Notes: generated by a model not told the origin, from the letters alone. Counted from the first letter of the stretch, positions 8,371 to 17,782 are shown. The stretch is 64,000 nucleotides of DNA from an uncultured Rhizobiaceae group bacterium (GCA_937930635.1 CALHCF010000019.1:1-64000), one strand, 5' to 3'. A program made the numbers and translations.

Positions 8371-9228
8371 TCAAACTTTTATGACCAGGCCTTCATAGGC
8401 CGCCCAGGAACGACGAAAAACGTCTTTGCATTGATTGCGGATTTCATCGAGCGCTTCATCGGTACGGCTGGGGCGATGGTGGAACATGCAATATCGTTTG
8501 ACCCCGGCAGCCTTGGCCAGTCGAGCTCCTTCCTCCCAGGTGGAATGGCCAAAATTCCAGAACATCGGGAATTCTGAATCGGTGTAGGTAGCATCATAGA
8601 TCATGAGATCCGCCCCTGCTGTGAACTCGATAATTCCTGCATCAGGCTTGTCGGGGATATGGGTGGTATCCGTAATGAAACAGATTGAGCGTCCCTGGAA
8701 GTCTATCCTGTAGCCAACACAACCGTCATGATGATTCAGCGACATCGTTTGGACCGTGGCGCCCCGGATTGGTTTGAGGACATCACCGGGTTCAAAGTCC
8801 TGATATTCCAGCTTTGAGGTAAAGACTTCAGGCCCTACCGGGAAAAACGGTGAGCGCATATATTCATGGACCATTCGTTTGGTTTTATCTGGTCCGGGCA
8901 GATGGCCAGACCACAATTTAACGGTGGTCTTTTTGTCGAAGAATGGTTCAAAAAAGGGCAGTCCGGATATGTGATCATAATGACAATGGGTGAAAAGCAG
9001 ATTTAGTTTCTTGCGTTTCTCACCCTTTTTGTCGGCCCGGCGAGCCTCGCGCGCCAGTTTGCTGCCGAGCCCCCGCAGACCAGAGCCGGCATCAAAAATC
9101 AGAACTTCATCGCCACACGTCACTTCGATACATGCGGTATTGCCACCATACTTGCCTGTATCAAGCGACGTGGAGGCTAGTGTGCCCCGCGCACCCCAGA
9201 AGCGAACATTGAAGGTGTCGATGGCCAT
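8371..9228 (-). CDS. Metallo-beta-lactamase-fold hydrolase, possible cyclic-nucleotide phosphodiesterase
   Basis: A 285-residue cytosolic protein of the PhnP/RNase Z-like branch of the MBL fold. It starts with the family signature FWGARGT...KYGGNTACIEV and keeps all metal ligands: His81-x-His83-x-Asp85-His86, His166/167, Asp187 and the C-terminal FHHRPSRTDEAL block (His250/251). Relatives cleave phosphodiester bonds of cyclic phosphates or RNA. Placement between a cyclic-nucleotide-binding protein and two cyclases makes degradation of cAMP or cGMP the most economical guess, but substrate cannot be read from the sequence. The gene lies 72 bases after the cNMP-binding gene and 100 bases before the cyclase, with CGAGG before its ATG. 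Confidence 0.78.
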   Translation of the reverse strand: MAIDTFNVRFWGARGTLASTSLDTGKYGGNTACIEVTCGDEVLIFDAGSGLRGLGSKLAREARRADKKGEKRKKLNLLFTHCHYDHISGLPFFEPFFDKKTTVKLWSGHLPGPDKTKRMVHEYMRSPFFPVGPEVFTSKLEYQDFEPGDVLKPIRGATVQTMSLNHHDGCVGYRIDFQGRSICFITDTTHIPDKPDAGIIEFTAGADLMIYDATYTDSEFPMFWNFGHSTWEEGARLAKAAGVKRYCMFHHRPSRTDEALDEIRNQCKDVFRRSWAAYEGLVIKV

Positions 9229-9300
9229 TCAGAGTACCTCGCAAAGCGAGAACGAAGAGGCCGGTAATGATACTGGTACTGATAAAAGCATATTCATGGG

Positions 9301-9783
9301 TTACGACCGATCACCTTTCAGCTCGGAAATTTCCTGTCTTGCCTCGGAAAGGTCCTGTGTTGTCTTGGCCAGCCGCTGGACCAATTCCTGCAAAACAGCC
9401 AATGCCAGTGCCGGACTGTCTTTCACCATATCAAGCATGTGTTCTTTGCGGATACACAGTGTTTCAAGAGGTTTGGTCGCGATCACAGTCGCTGTCCGTG
9501 GAATGTCGCACAAAATACCCATGTCACCGACAAAGGAATTGGGACCAAGTTCAGCAACCTTGTTGGACTGGGCGCCGGGTTCAGAGGCGACAAGCACATC
9601 GGCGAAGCCACTAATGAGAACATAGGCGGCATCGGAATCATCGCCCTGTTCAAACAGAACTTCACCGGCATCATAACTGACATGATCTGAGGCAAACGCC
9701 AGGAGCTTCAACTTGTTCGCTGGCATATTGACAAACATCGGAATTGACCGAAGCAGATCGACTTCGTCTTTCAGCTTGCTCAT
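9301..9783 (-). CDS. Stand-alone cyclic-nucleotide-binding-domain protein
   Basis: A 160-residue protein made of one CAP_ED (Crp-like) domain at residues 10-120 and a heptad-like helix at 125-158 that probably forms a coiled coil; there is no DNA-binding domain. The phosphate-binding cassette is recognisable at residues 84-98 (FVGDMGILCDIPRTA): Arg96 that holds the cyclic phosphate is kept, while the usual Glu that binds the ribose hydroxyl is Asp87. It therefore probably binds cAMP or cGMP and acts through protein contacts. In the operon it lies 46 bases after the ABC-type gene, so the ABC protein is a plausible partner (inference). Confidence 0.82.
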   Translation of the reverse strand: MSKLKDEVDLLRSIPMFVNMPANKLKLLAFASDHVSYDAGEVLFEQGDDSDAAYVLISGFADVLVASEPGAQSNKVAELGPNSFVGDMGILCDIPRTATVIATKPLETLCIRKEHMLDMVKDSPALALAVLQELVQRLAKTTQDLSEARQEISELKGDRS

Positions 9784-9829
9784 CCTACTACCTCTCTGCC
9801 GCCGGGCGACATCTTTTTCAAACGCATAT

Positions 9830-12619
9830 TCATGCTACTCGTTCCATTAGACCGACCAGGCTTGCATAGGCTGGACTGATTTCTGCCAGTTCATCCGGTG
9901 GCCCGATCTCAGCCAGATTTTGTCGTTCAAACCGCATAACCTGATCAAACTTGCTGGCAAATTGTGGATTGGCGAGAACCCACAGGATACCAAAAGGTTT
10001 TTCCCCCGTCGCCCCTCGCGCCCGCTCAATAATTTTTTCGATAAGGCGTTCCTGAGATCGGTTATCGAGAGCGTTGAGGCCACGATTGACGATAAGAAGG
10101 TCAGAACGCTTCAGCAGTGCTCTGGCCAGAATGATCCGCTGTCGTTGGTTTTCAGACAACCGCTTGCCCCCGGTGCCAATGTCAAACTGAAGTCCGACGC
10201 GGAAAATATCGTCTTCCAGACCCTGTTCAAGCAACAGTTCGCGTATCGTTGCCCGAACCTGATCGACAGCACTTGCCTGTCCATGGGCAATGCGTCCAAA
10301 CAGGATGTTGTCCTGTACGGAGTTGTAGGGATTATAGGTCTCGGTGTCATAGACGCTGATACGGTCTTTCATGTCGGCGGGAAGGCTCTCATGAAATCGA
10401 ACGCGTGCAGCAAGAATCTGGCTCTGGATATCCTCGTCAACCAGTTTCAGACGATTGCGGCGTTCAATGTAGCCCAGGGGCAATTGCAACAACATATGGC
10501 GATCGTTTTCATCCACTCCATCGAAACCTGATTCGCGCGCACGTGTTAGAATGGGTGGATAGGCTTCCAGCTGTTCAGGGGTCATGAAGTTGAGCTGATC
10601 GAAAAACGGATTGTCAGGAGAAAGGTCTGCGAACAATTCCAATGCGGTTTCCGCAAGTTCCATTCCCATCTCAAATAACACCCGATCCAGCCCGTCAGCA
10701 GCCAGCACGCCCTGCAGGTGTCGGTTTTGCGCCAGATTGTCATCGGAGAGTTCGTCACTTCCATACGATGTGCCAAAAAGCAGGTTTTCTGCCACGGTCG
10801 CATGTTCGTTGTATTTCTCCCAATCCCAGACCTCAATGATTTTCCCAAGATTGGTATCGCCCGTTCTTTCGCGAAGAGCGCGTCGGACACTCAAGATACT
10901 GTTGCAAAGGTCACCATCGGCCTCCAGATCCAGCATCTGCCGCATCGCAAGGTCATAGATCGTGTCGTCCATTTCCACGAGTTCAAGAATTTCCCGCACT
11001 TTGACATATACTTCCTCAGGGCCGTTGATTCCCATAGCTTCGTAGTCAACCCAGTCTGCGGTAAAATCGAGCAACGTGTTGCCGGATGCCTTGGCCTCTC
11101 CCGTTGACCGGGGGTGCAGTTCTTCATGTTTTCTTGTGGTGTCTTCTGCACGCAGCGGGGCGTGTTTGTTGACGTAGAGCAGTGTATCAAGAAACGTTGC
11201 CTGAGGAAGATAGGACTCACTCCCCGCGTAGGCGAAACGACGTCCACGAATGGATTCCGGCAGATCGTTAAGGTGATTCCCATTCAGCGTCACACGACCG
11301 GAGGACGGGGCGTTCAGACCAGCCAGTGTATTGGCCATGGCTCCCGCACCCGAACCCAATGGACCGATTGCTGCGGTTATGGAATCGAGCGGCAATGTGA
11401 AGTCTGCGTCCTCAACAAGTGACGTTCCAGAATCATCGGTAACGTTGAGATTGCTGACCGCAATTGCCCCTTGAAGCGGTGCAACCGGCTCATCAGAGGG
11501 CGCCTGTTTCCAGGATTCAGCAATACCAAGCACATTGAACTGTTCGACGATCTGCGCATATTTGATGTTGATATCCAGCCGCTTCTGATCCCACATGATC
11601 AGGCCATTAACTGGAGATGGCAGGTCCTTATAGGCGTTAATTACACCAAGCAGCTGGCCCACATTCAGCGTGCCGCGAATGGCAAAATATCCGCCGATTA
11701 CGTAGAAAAGGAAAGGGGTCAGCTGGGCGAGCAGATTATTGAGAAACTTTATGAAGAACTTGCGCTGATAAAGTTCATAACGAATGAAGAAAATTTTGCC
11801 GAGACGATTGGAAAGCTCGGCCCGCTCATAGTTTGATACGTCGTTCACGCGAACCGCAGAAATGCCTTCGACAATTTCACCAATGCGGCCGGACAGCAGA
11901 CGCGCGGTCAATTGTCGCATGCGGCCAAGGACCAGAACCCGCCGCCGCAGATAGGGAATGAGCGTCGCCTGAACGCCGATGATGGCCATGGCGATCAGTC
12001 CAAGCCAGAAGCTCTGGTTCATGATGAAGATGAAGGCAACTAGCGCCTGCCCTCCCAGATAAACCGGCTGGACAAAGGCATCGCCAATAAACTCGCCGAA
12101 CGGTTCCACCTCATCCTTGATCATGGAGGCCACTTCGGAACCCTTTACACGCTTGAAATGCCCGATCGGGAAGCGCAAAACGCGGTCAACAAGCTGGTAG
12201 CGCATCCGCCGCAGCATCCGCTCGCCAAGCCGGCCCTTGTAGGTGTTTATGTAGAATTTAAAGAGGCCATTAATGCAAACCAAACTCAGGAACAGACAGC
12301 TAAGGGCGATCAGATAGGGCCAGCGCTCCAAAGCAAACCCGCTAAATACTTCCCAGCTTCCTCCACCCAAAAAATCGGGGAGCGAAAGGGTGAATTCCAG
12401 AAATTGCTTGGTAGCGCCAACCTGTTCAAACCCCACTCCCTGGATTGGCTGATTGACGATCCGCACCGGAAGGTCCAGGACCATGAAATAAGTGGGCATT
12501 GACGCAAGGATGACGCACAGAATCCATATCTGTTCCCGGCGGGTGTGACGCCAGACATAGCGCAGCAACCGCTTGTCGAGAGGTCTGTCAGCCTCGTGAA
12601 TTGTGTCCGATTCAGCCAA
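9830..12619 (-). CDS. ABC exporter-like protein with degenerate nucleotide-binding domain and internal triplication
   Basis: A 929-residue protein. Residues 20-360 form an ABC type-1 exporter membrane domain (about six helices, with RLGERMLRRMR and the GEIVEGISAVRVND coupling region). The rest is an ATPase domain stretched by about 300 residues. Core motifs are replaced: Walker A reads G419-PLGSGAG, losing Lys (Ala425) and Ser/Thr (Gly426); Walker B reads LLIVNRG with Asn845/Arg846 for Asp/Glu; the signature is LSENQ (821-825); the switch His is Asn884. Three related segments (461-483, 593-616, 753-775), each ending in a pattern like ENLLFG, suggest triplication of the Q-loop/helical subdomain. 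ATP hydrolysis is unlikely as it stands. It heads the cyclic-nucleotide operon; I infer a regulatory or scaffold role. Confidence 0.8.
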   Translation of the reverse strand: MAESDTIHEADRPLDKRLLRYVWRHTRREQIWILCVILASMPTYFMVLDLPVRIVNQPIQGVGFEQVGATKQFLEFTLSLPDFLGGGSWEVFSGFALERWPYLIALSCLFLSLVCINGLFKFYINTYKGRLGERMLRRMRYQLVDRVLRFPIGHFKRVKGSEVASMIKDEVEPFGEFIGDAFVQPVYLGGQALVAFIFIMNQSFWLGLIAMAIIGVQATLIPYLRRRVLVLGRMRQLTARLLSGRIGEIVEGISAVRVNDVSNYERAELSNRLGKIFFIRYELYQRKFFIKFLNNLLAQLTPFLFYVIGGYFAIRGTLNVGQLLGVINAYKDLPSPVNGLIMWDQKRLDINIKYAQIVEQFNVLGIAESWKQAPSDEPVAPLQGAIAVSNLNVTDDSGTSLVEDADFTLPLDSITAAIGPLGSGAGAMANTLAGLNAPSSGRVTLNGNHLNDLPESIRGRRFAYAGSESYLPQATFLDTLLYVNKHAPLRAEDTTRKHEELHPRSTGEAKASGNTLLDFTADWVDYEAMGINGPEEVYVKVREILELVEMDDTIYDLAMRQMLDLEADGDLCNSILSVRRALRERTGDTNLGKIIEVWDWEKYNEHATVAENLLFGTSYGSDELSDDNLAQNRHLQGVLAADGLDRVLFEMGMELAETALELFADLSPDNPFFDQLNFMTPEQLEAYPPILTRARESGFDGVDENDRHMLLQLPLGYIERRNRLKLVDEDIQSQILAARVRFHESLPADMKDRISVYDTETYNPYNSVQDNILFGRIAHGQASAVDQVRATIRELLLEQGLEDDIFRVGLQFDIGTGGKRLSENQRQRIILARALLKRSDLLIVNRGLNALDNRSQERLIEKIIERARGATGEKPFGILWVLANPQFASKFDQVMRFERQNLAEIGPPDELAEISPAYASLVGLMERVA

Positions 12620-12911
12620 CCCGAAACCTGTTTTGCGAAGCGTTCACGTCAAATCTTTCGCTGCTTGAAAGCGGAAACAAGAAGGGCATTATACCAATAA
12701 ATTGATGGAGTACCCTGTGCGAGACAGACGATAGACCAGGGCGTGGATTTAACAAGTGCGTTTTGGCACAGAATTAAGTGCAGAACTATGAATGAACCTG
12801 TCATCCCGTTAGATTGATATCCACAATTGGTCGCGGTGATTGCACGACGCACGGACGGCTCGTTTTCCGTACTTGTTTTGGTGCATGCTTTGACTAGCAA
12901 ATGGAGTATTC

Positions 12912-14096
12912 ATGACCTCAAAATCAGATGTTGTAATTGTTTCTGCCGCACGAACTCCGGTTGGTTCGTTCAACGGCGCTCTGTCGGGCGTTCCTGCCCA
13001 CGAACTGGGGCAGGTGGCGCTTGAGGCGGCAATCAAGCGCGCAGGGCTTGATGCTGCTGAAATAGATGAGGTTATTCTTGGTCAGGTGCTCACAGCAGGT
13101 CAGGGCCAGAATCCCGCCCGTCAGGCTTCCATTAACGCCGGCATACCCAAGGAAACACCGGCCTGGGGTATCAATCAGGTCTGCGGCTCTGGTTTGCGGG
13201 CTGTCGCGCTTGGTATGCAGCAGATTGAGGGTGGCGACGCTGATATCGTGATTGCTGGCGGTCAGGAGAGCATGTCACTCTCACCCCATTGCCAGCATCT
13301 GCGTGATGGCAAACGCATGGGTGATTTTCAGATGATCGACACCATGATCCGCGATGGTCTGTGGGATGCCTTTAATGGTTATCACATGGGACAGACCGCA
13401 GAAAATGTTGCCGAAAAATTCCAGATCACCCGCGATACGCAGGATGCGTTTGCGGTGTCTTCACAAAACAAGGCGGAAGCCGCTCAAAAGGCAGGTAAGT
13501 TCAAAAGTGAGATCGCTGTGGTCACAATTAAGACCCGCAAGGGAGAAACCATCTTCGAAGAAGATGAGTATATCCGCCGCGGGGCCACATTGGATAATAT
13601 GCAGAAGCTGCGCCCGGCCTTCACAAAGGAAGGAACTGTTACGGCAGCCAATGCGTCCGGCATCAACGATGGTGCCGCCGCGTTGGTTTTGATGTCTGGT
13701 GATCAGGCAAGAAAGCGGGGTTTGACCCCGCTGGCCCGTATCGTGTCGCGGGCCACTGCGGGTGTTGATCCTGCGATCATGGGTACCGGCCCCATTCCGG
13801 CCTCGCAAACAGCGCTCGAAAAAGCGGGCTGGAAAGCACAGGATCTTGATCTTGTTGAAGCCAACGAGGCCTTTGCCGCACAGGCCTGTGCCGTGAATAA
13901 GGAAATGGGCTGGGATACTGACAAGGTCAACGTCAATGGAGGCGCTATTGCCATTGGCCATCCCATCGGGGCATCCGGTGCACGCATCCTGACAACACTC
14001 TTGCACGAAATGGCTGCGCGTGACGCCAGAAAAGGGCTTGCGACCCTGTGCATTGGTGGCGGGATGGGCGTTGCCATGTGCTTTGAAAGAGATTGA
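12912..14096 (+). CDS. phaA: Acetyl-CoA acetyltransferase (thiolase)
   Basis: A 394-residue biosynthetic-type thiolase that condenses two acetyl-CoA to acetoacetyl-CoA, or runs in reverse. The active-site Cys lies in [11 protein letters not shown] (about residue 89), the catalytic His in [10 protein letters not shown], and the second Cys in [10 protein letters not shown] at the C-terminus. GGAG lies six bases before the ATG. An SDR gene follows after 15 bases, the arrangement of phaA-phaB in polyhydroxybutyrate synthesis, but that SDR is not clearly an acetoacetyl-CoA reductase. The symbol could equally be atoB. It is transcribed divergently from the cyclic-nucleotide operon. Confidence 0.9.
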   Translation: MTSKSDVVIVSAARTPVGSFNGALSGVPAHELGQVALEAAIKRAGLDAAEIDEVILGQVLTAGQGQNPARQASINAGIPKETPAWGINQVCGSGLRAVALGMQQIEGGDADIVIAGGQESMSLSPHCQHLRDGKRMGDFQMIDTMIRDGLWDAFNGYHMGQTAENVAEKFQITRDTQDAFAVSSQNKAEAAQKAGKFKSEIAVVTIKTRKGETIFEEDEYIRRGATLDNMQKLRPAFTKEGTVTAANASGINDGAAALVLMSGDQARKRGLTPLARIVSRATAGVDPAIMGTGPIPASQTALEKAGWKAQDLDLVEANEAFAAQACAVNKEMGWDTDKVNVNGGAIAIGHPIGASGARILTTLLHEMAARDARKGLATLCIGGGMGVAMCFERD

Positions 14097-14111
14097 GACA
14101 GGTACTGAAAA

Positions 14112-14876
14112 ATGACTGATCTGACAGGCAAGGTCGCGCTCATAACGGGCGCTTCAGCAGGAATTGGCGCTGCCACGGCACGCCATATGAGTGCGTTGGG
14201 CGCATCGGTTTTTCTTTTTGCGCGGTCCGCCGACAAACTTGAAAAACTTGCGCAGGAAATTGAGCGCGACGGCGGGAAGGCCGCCTTTCTGGCCGCCGAT
14301 GTTGGCAGCGAAACTCATGTCAGGCAGGCTGTAGAGCGTTGTATCACCGAGCTTGGATCGCTTGATGTTCTGGTCAACAATGCCGGTCTGATAGATCCCA
14401 TTGCCCGCATTGAGGATTCTGATGTCGATGCCTGGTCCAATGTTGTCGATGTTAATTTCAAGGGCGTGTATTATGGACTGCGCCACGCCATTCCCGCGAT
14501 GAAGAAGCAGGGTGGCGGAACGATCATCAATATCTCTTCGGGGGCTGCAGTCGGCGCGATGGAAGGCTGGAGCCATTATTGCTCTACAAAGGCAGCTGTC
14601 CTGTCGCTTACAAAATGTGTTCATAAGGAAGAAGGTGAGAACGGCATTCGTTGTGTGGGCCTGTCGCCGGGCACAGTCGCAACCGAAATGCAGATTCAGA
14701 TCAAAGCGTCCGGAATCAATCCGGTCAGCCAACTGGATCCCGCTGTCCATATTTCTCCAGATTGGGTCGCGAAGGCGATTGCATGGCTGTGCACACCAAC
14801 TGCGGATTCCTATCTGGGAACAGACTTTTCTTTGAAATCGGATGAGGGACGACACGCGGTTGGCCTGCCTGTTTAG
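14112..14876 (+). CDS. Short-chain dehydrogenase/reductase
   Basis: A 254-residue classical SDR. The Rossmann motif TGASAGIG (residues 12-19), NNAG, and the catalytic Ser...Tyr-x3-Lys set in SSGAAVGAMEGWSHYCSTK are all present, so it should be an active NAD(P)H-dependent oxidoreductase. It lies 15 bases downstream of the thiolase and is probably cotranscribed, which suggests a 3-hydroxyacyl or related alcohol substrate. It lacks strong similarity in sequence feel to PhaB, so I leave the substrate open. Confidence 0.82.
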   Translation: MTDLTGKVALITGASAGIGAATARHMSALGASVFLFARSADKLEKLAQEIERDGGKAAFLAADVGSETHVRQAVERCITELGSLDVLVNNAGLIDPIARIEDSDVDAWSNVVDVNFKGVYYGLRHAIPAMKKQGGGTIINISSGAAVGAMEGWSHYCSTKAAVLSLTKCVHKEEGENGIRCVGLSPGTVATEMQIQIKASGINPVSQLDPAVHISPDWVAKAIAWLCTPTADSYLGTDFSLKSDEGRHAVGLPV

Positions 14877-15012
14877 AAACTGTTAACCGCATCCGGGTTG
14901 AATCGCCCGAAACGTTCGTTAATTTATGCGCTGTCAAAACAACGCCCCAATTGGATTGGAAGCGTTTTTATGACCAATGCATGAACTGTGACACCGCTGG
15001 GGGTCGACCACC

Positions 15013-15822
15013 ATGCCTGCAATACTGACTAAACCTCGCTTGTTTGCGACACTCTTGGGATGTCTTGGTGTCCTGGCGGGTTGTAACTCGACCACTGTTC
15101 TGGAAACCAGTGCATACAGCGCGAGCTATCCTTCTCAACGCTATGGCGATAAGGACCCTGTCCGCTTCAAAGGCCTTCAGCCCAAGAGTTTTCAGGTTCA
15201 TGGCATAGATCTGTCGCGCTACAACACCAAGGTTGACTGGCCACGCGTTAACAGATCAGGCATCAAGTTTGCCTTCATCAAGGCGACCGAAGGCAAGGAT
15301 GATCGCGATGTTGCCTTCAAAAAGCACTGGAAAGGCGCGGCCCGGGCCGGCATTCCGCGCAGCGCGTACCATTTCTATTATTTCTGCGCATCTCCGGAAG
15401 CGCAGGCGCGCAATTACATTAACGCGGTCCCCAAATCCGAGCAGTCGCTTCCGCCGGTTCTCGATGTTGAGTGGAATCCTAAAAGCCCAACCTGTCGCAA
15501 ACGACCATCCCCCGCCAAGGTGCGCAATGTCCTGAAGCGATGGCTCGACAAGGTGGAAAGTCACTACGGTCAAAAACCGATTATTTATGTCACCGTCGAT
15601 TTTTACGCTGACAATTTCGCCAATGGCGCGCTGCCCGGCTACCAGTACTGGTTGCGTTCGGTCACTGCTGATCCCAGCCACAAATACGGCAACCGACCCT
15701 GGAAGTTCTGGCAATACACGGGCACCGGTGTTGTTCCAGGCATCAAGGGTGAGGTCGACATAAATGTTTTCAATGGCACCGAAAGACAGTGGAAACGATG
15801 GGTCGCTAAAAACCAGCGATAA
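15013..15822 (+). CDS. GH25 lysozyme-like lipoprotein
   Basis: A 269-residue secreted lipoprotein: signal peptide with lipobox LAGC (about residue 21-24), then a glycoside hydrolase family 25 (muramidase) barrel. Hallmarks are HGIDLSRYN, in which Asp is the first catalytic acid, FAFIKATEG, YHFYYF, LDVEWN with the second acidic pair, and a C-terminal FWQYTGTG. It probably cuts the glycan strands of peptidoglycan from the inner leaflet of the outer membrane or from the periplasm. A G-rich stretch sits about 10 bases before the ATG. The gene ends 12 bases from a convergent neighbour. Confidence 0.87.
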   Translation: MPAILTKPRLFATLLGCLGVLAGCNSTTVLETSAYSASYPSQRYGDKDPVRFKGLQPKSFQVHGIDLSRYNTKVDWPRVNRSGIKFAFIKATEGKDDRDVAFKKHWKGAARAGIPRSAYHFYYFCASPEAQARNYINAVPKSEQSLPPVLDVEWNPKSPTCRKRPSPAKVRNVLKRWLDKVESHYGQKPIIYVTVDFYADNFANGALPGYQYWLRSVTADPSHKYGNRPWKFWQYTGTGVVPGIKGEVDINVFNGTERQWKRWVAKNQR

Positions 15823-15834
15823 AGTTGTGCTTTC

Positions 15835-16611
15835 TTATCCCTTGTAATCAATCGCCGACCTGGCCTGGTCTTCCAGCCATGCAGCCATTTTGCGATAGGG
15901 CACCGGTCCATAGCTGACGCGCGCGACACCCAGACTTGCGAGAATCCTATTCTCCGGCACATGGGGCAGCGCGATAATGTTGACCGGCAGGGAGACCGCG
16001 TCACACAGGCGTTTGATCAACGTTTCGTCGGCCAGTCCCGGCGCAAAAAAGCCGTCAGCACCGGCATTTTCATAGGCGTTGGCGCGGGCAATGGCTTCGT
16101 CCAGCATGGCATCGGAATGGGTGTCCGGTTTGGCTTTCAGGAAAATATCGGTACGCGCATTGATAAAGATGCCGGCCACTTTGCTGTCAGCGGCCTTACG
16201 GGCGGCTGAGATCCGGCTGGCCTGCTCGTCGGTAGCATACAGGTCTGAACCACCGACAATCTGATCCTCGAAATTGAAGCCGATGGCTCCTGCTTCGACC
16301 ACCTGTTTCACGGTATTGGCAACGGTGGCTGGATCACTGCCGTACCCGCTTTCGATATCGGATGATACGGGCAAGTCGACTGTCGCAACAATCCGCCGCA
16401 CATTTTCTGCCATAAGCTCCAGCGGAATATTCTCGCCATCAGCAAACCCGTGCGCTGCCGCAACGGGCCAGCTGCCGGTTGCTATCGCTTTTGCCCCAGC
16501 GCTCGCTATGGCGGAAGCGCTGCCGGCGTCCCAGCAGTTGTACAGGATAACAGGGTCGCCCTTTACATGCAGAGCTTTGAAGGTTTTGGCGTGGTCGGCT
16601 TGCTGGCTCAT
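15835..16611 (-). CDS. Isocitrate lyase/PEP-mutase family protein
   Basis: A 258-residue TIM-barrel enzyme of the ICL/PEPM superfamily. Recognisable elements are LYNCWDAGSA near the N-terminus, the Mg-binding strand SDIESGYG (Asp and Glu), and NFEDQ, followed by NARTDIFL. It lacks the KKCGH motif of true isocitrate lyase. Members cleave or form C-C or P-C bonds of 2-oxo or 2-hydroxy acids such as oxaloacetate or methylisocitrate, but many are uncharacterised; I cannot name the substrate. It stands alone, convergent with the GH25 gene. Confidence 0.82.
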   Translation of the reverse strand: MSQQADHAKTFKALHVKGDPVILYNCWDAGSASAIASAGAKAIATGSWPVAAAHGFADGENIPLELMAENVRRIVATVDLPVSSDIESGYGSDPATVANTVKQVVEAGAIGFNFEDQIVGGSDLYATDEQASRISAARKAADSKVAGIFINARTDIFLKAKPDTHSDAMLDEAIARANAYENAGADGFFAPGLADETLIKRLCDAVSLPVNIIALPHVPENRILASLGVARVSYGPVPYRKMAAWLEDQARSAIDYKG

Positions 16612-16849
16612 GGTGGGTCTCGCGCAATAATTTTGAAAAAGAACAGACTATTTGTAACTCAACGCATGACTTGCGATTTTGTGCCAATACTCAGTCAAAT
16701 TTTTGACCGCGGCAACCATCGCTTCGACGGTAACTATAGATCCACGCATTCATTGCAGACACCCGGCGTGGTTTGTAGACTTTTTACCGGGATGGGCCTC
16801 TGCGATGGAATGCGCGATGCCGTGAGACAATCGCCTTGGGGGATCTATT

Positions 16850-17782
16850 ATGCGCTTTTTGAGAACAATCGGTCTGGTCTTGTTGGCCGGGTTTATGCTT
16901 GCCAGCCCTTCCGCCTGGGCGGAGGCCACCCAGAGTGTTTCGGCTGCTGCTGTTAAACCGACCCAAAGCCGTGCGCTTTCCTATCTGGAAAGTTTGAAAG
17001 GCAAAGCGGGCGATTATCTTGCGCCGAGCCAAATTGATCAGCGTTATAATCTCGCCCTTTATGTAAACGCGAAGGCAAGCGGACCCAATGCGCAACGGAT
17101 GTGGGTTTTGCAGCGAGATCAGACGACCGGGCGCTTTAAACTCGCGCTTTGGGATGACAAGTGGTGGAAGTCGAAGAAGGCACGCACGAAATACAAGGTT
17201 GCGGAAGGTGATGAACCTCCCTTCAGCTGGCTGGTTTCAATCGGCAAGAAATGGCGGGGCGATAACCGCTCCGGCCCGACCAGCCTTGGCGTCTTTGCGC
17301 TTGACGAACGCAAAGGGCGTATGCAGCGTGGATGGCATGCACCCGGCATGATCCATGCCATGTATCTTGACCTGCATTATCGGTCTGGTCGCCGGTCCGG
17401 GATAGCATTTCATGGCACGACACGTAGCCAGTACCGCAAACTCGGGCGCATTGCGTCTCACGGCTGTATCCGCATGCACCAAAGCAATGCGTTGAAACTC
17501 CTAAACAGGGTGCGTGGTGCCGATAAGGTGCTGGCTCGCGATGACGTGTGGGGTGAGGTGCCTCGGTTTTGGAGACGCCAAAAGGGCGGCAACCGCTACG
17601 GTTATGTGCGGGACGGATCGCTTCTGCATGGACAAACAGGCCGGACCTTGAAAGTTGCAAGTGCGAAACCGGCAGACGGCTCGGCTTTGGATGTTGTGCT
17701 TGCTCAAGATAGTGAAACTCAGACGTTGCCTGCTCTTACCAAAACAGGGTTTCGAGCCATTACGGTTATTTTCAAGGACTGA
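16850..17782 (+). CDS. L,D-transpeptidase (YkuD-domain) protein
   Basis: A 310-residue periplasmic protein with a Sec signal peptide ending in SAWA near residue 24. The YkuD catalytic block is intact: a His in IAFHGTTR followed by IASHGCIRM, whose Cys (about residue 205) forms the acyl-enzyme. Such enzymes make 3-3 peptidoglycan cross-links or attach lipoproteins to the wall. The N-terminal 100 residues contain a WVLQRDQTTGRFKLALWDD region typical of a subgroup of alphaproteobacterial proteins. GGGGGA precedes the ATG by seven bases. The unrelated TfoX remnant lies just past the stop on the other strand. Confidence 0.87.
   Translation: MRFLRTIGLVLLAGFMLASPSAWAEATQSVSAAAVKPTQSRALSYLESLKGKAGDYLAPSQIDQRYNLALYVNAKASGPNAQRMWVLQRDQTTGRFKLALWDDKWWKSKKARTKYKVAEGDEPPFSWLVSIGKKWRGDNRSGPTSLGVFALDERKGRMQRGWHAPGMIHAMYLDLHYRSGRRSGIAFHGTTRSQYRKLGRIASHGCIRMHQSNALKLLNRVRGADKVLARDDVWGEVPRFWRRQKGGNRYGYVRDGSLLHGQTGRTLKVASAKPADGSALDVVLAQDSETQTLPALTKTGFRAITVIFKD

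Noticed and set aside
12649-12900. Minus-strand 83-codon open frame between the ABC gene and the thiolase gene
   Set aside because: No ribosome site, no recognisable fold and composition like intergenic DNA; it lies in a divergent promoter region.
14112-14876. SDR after the thiolase as phaB
   Set aside because: Gene order fits, but the active-site surroundings do not clearly match acetoacetyl-CoA reductase and no phaC is nearby.
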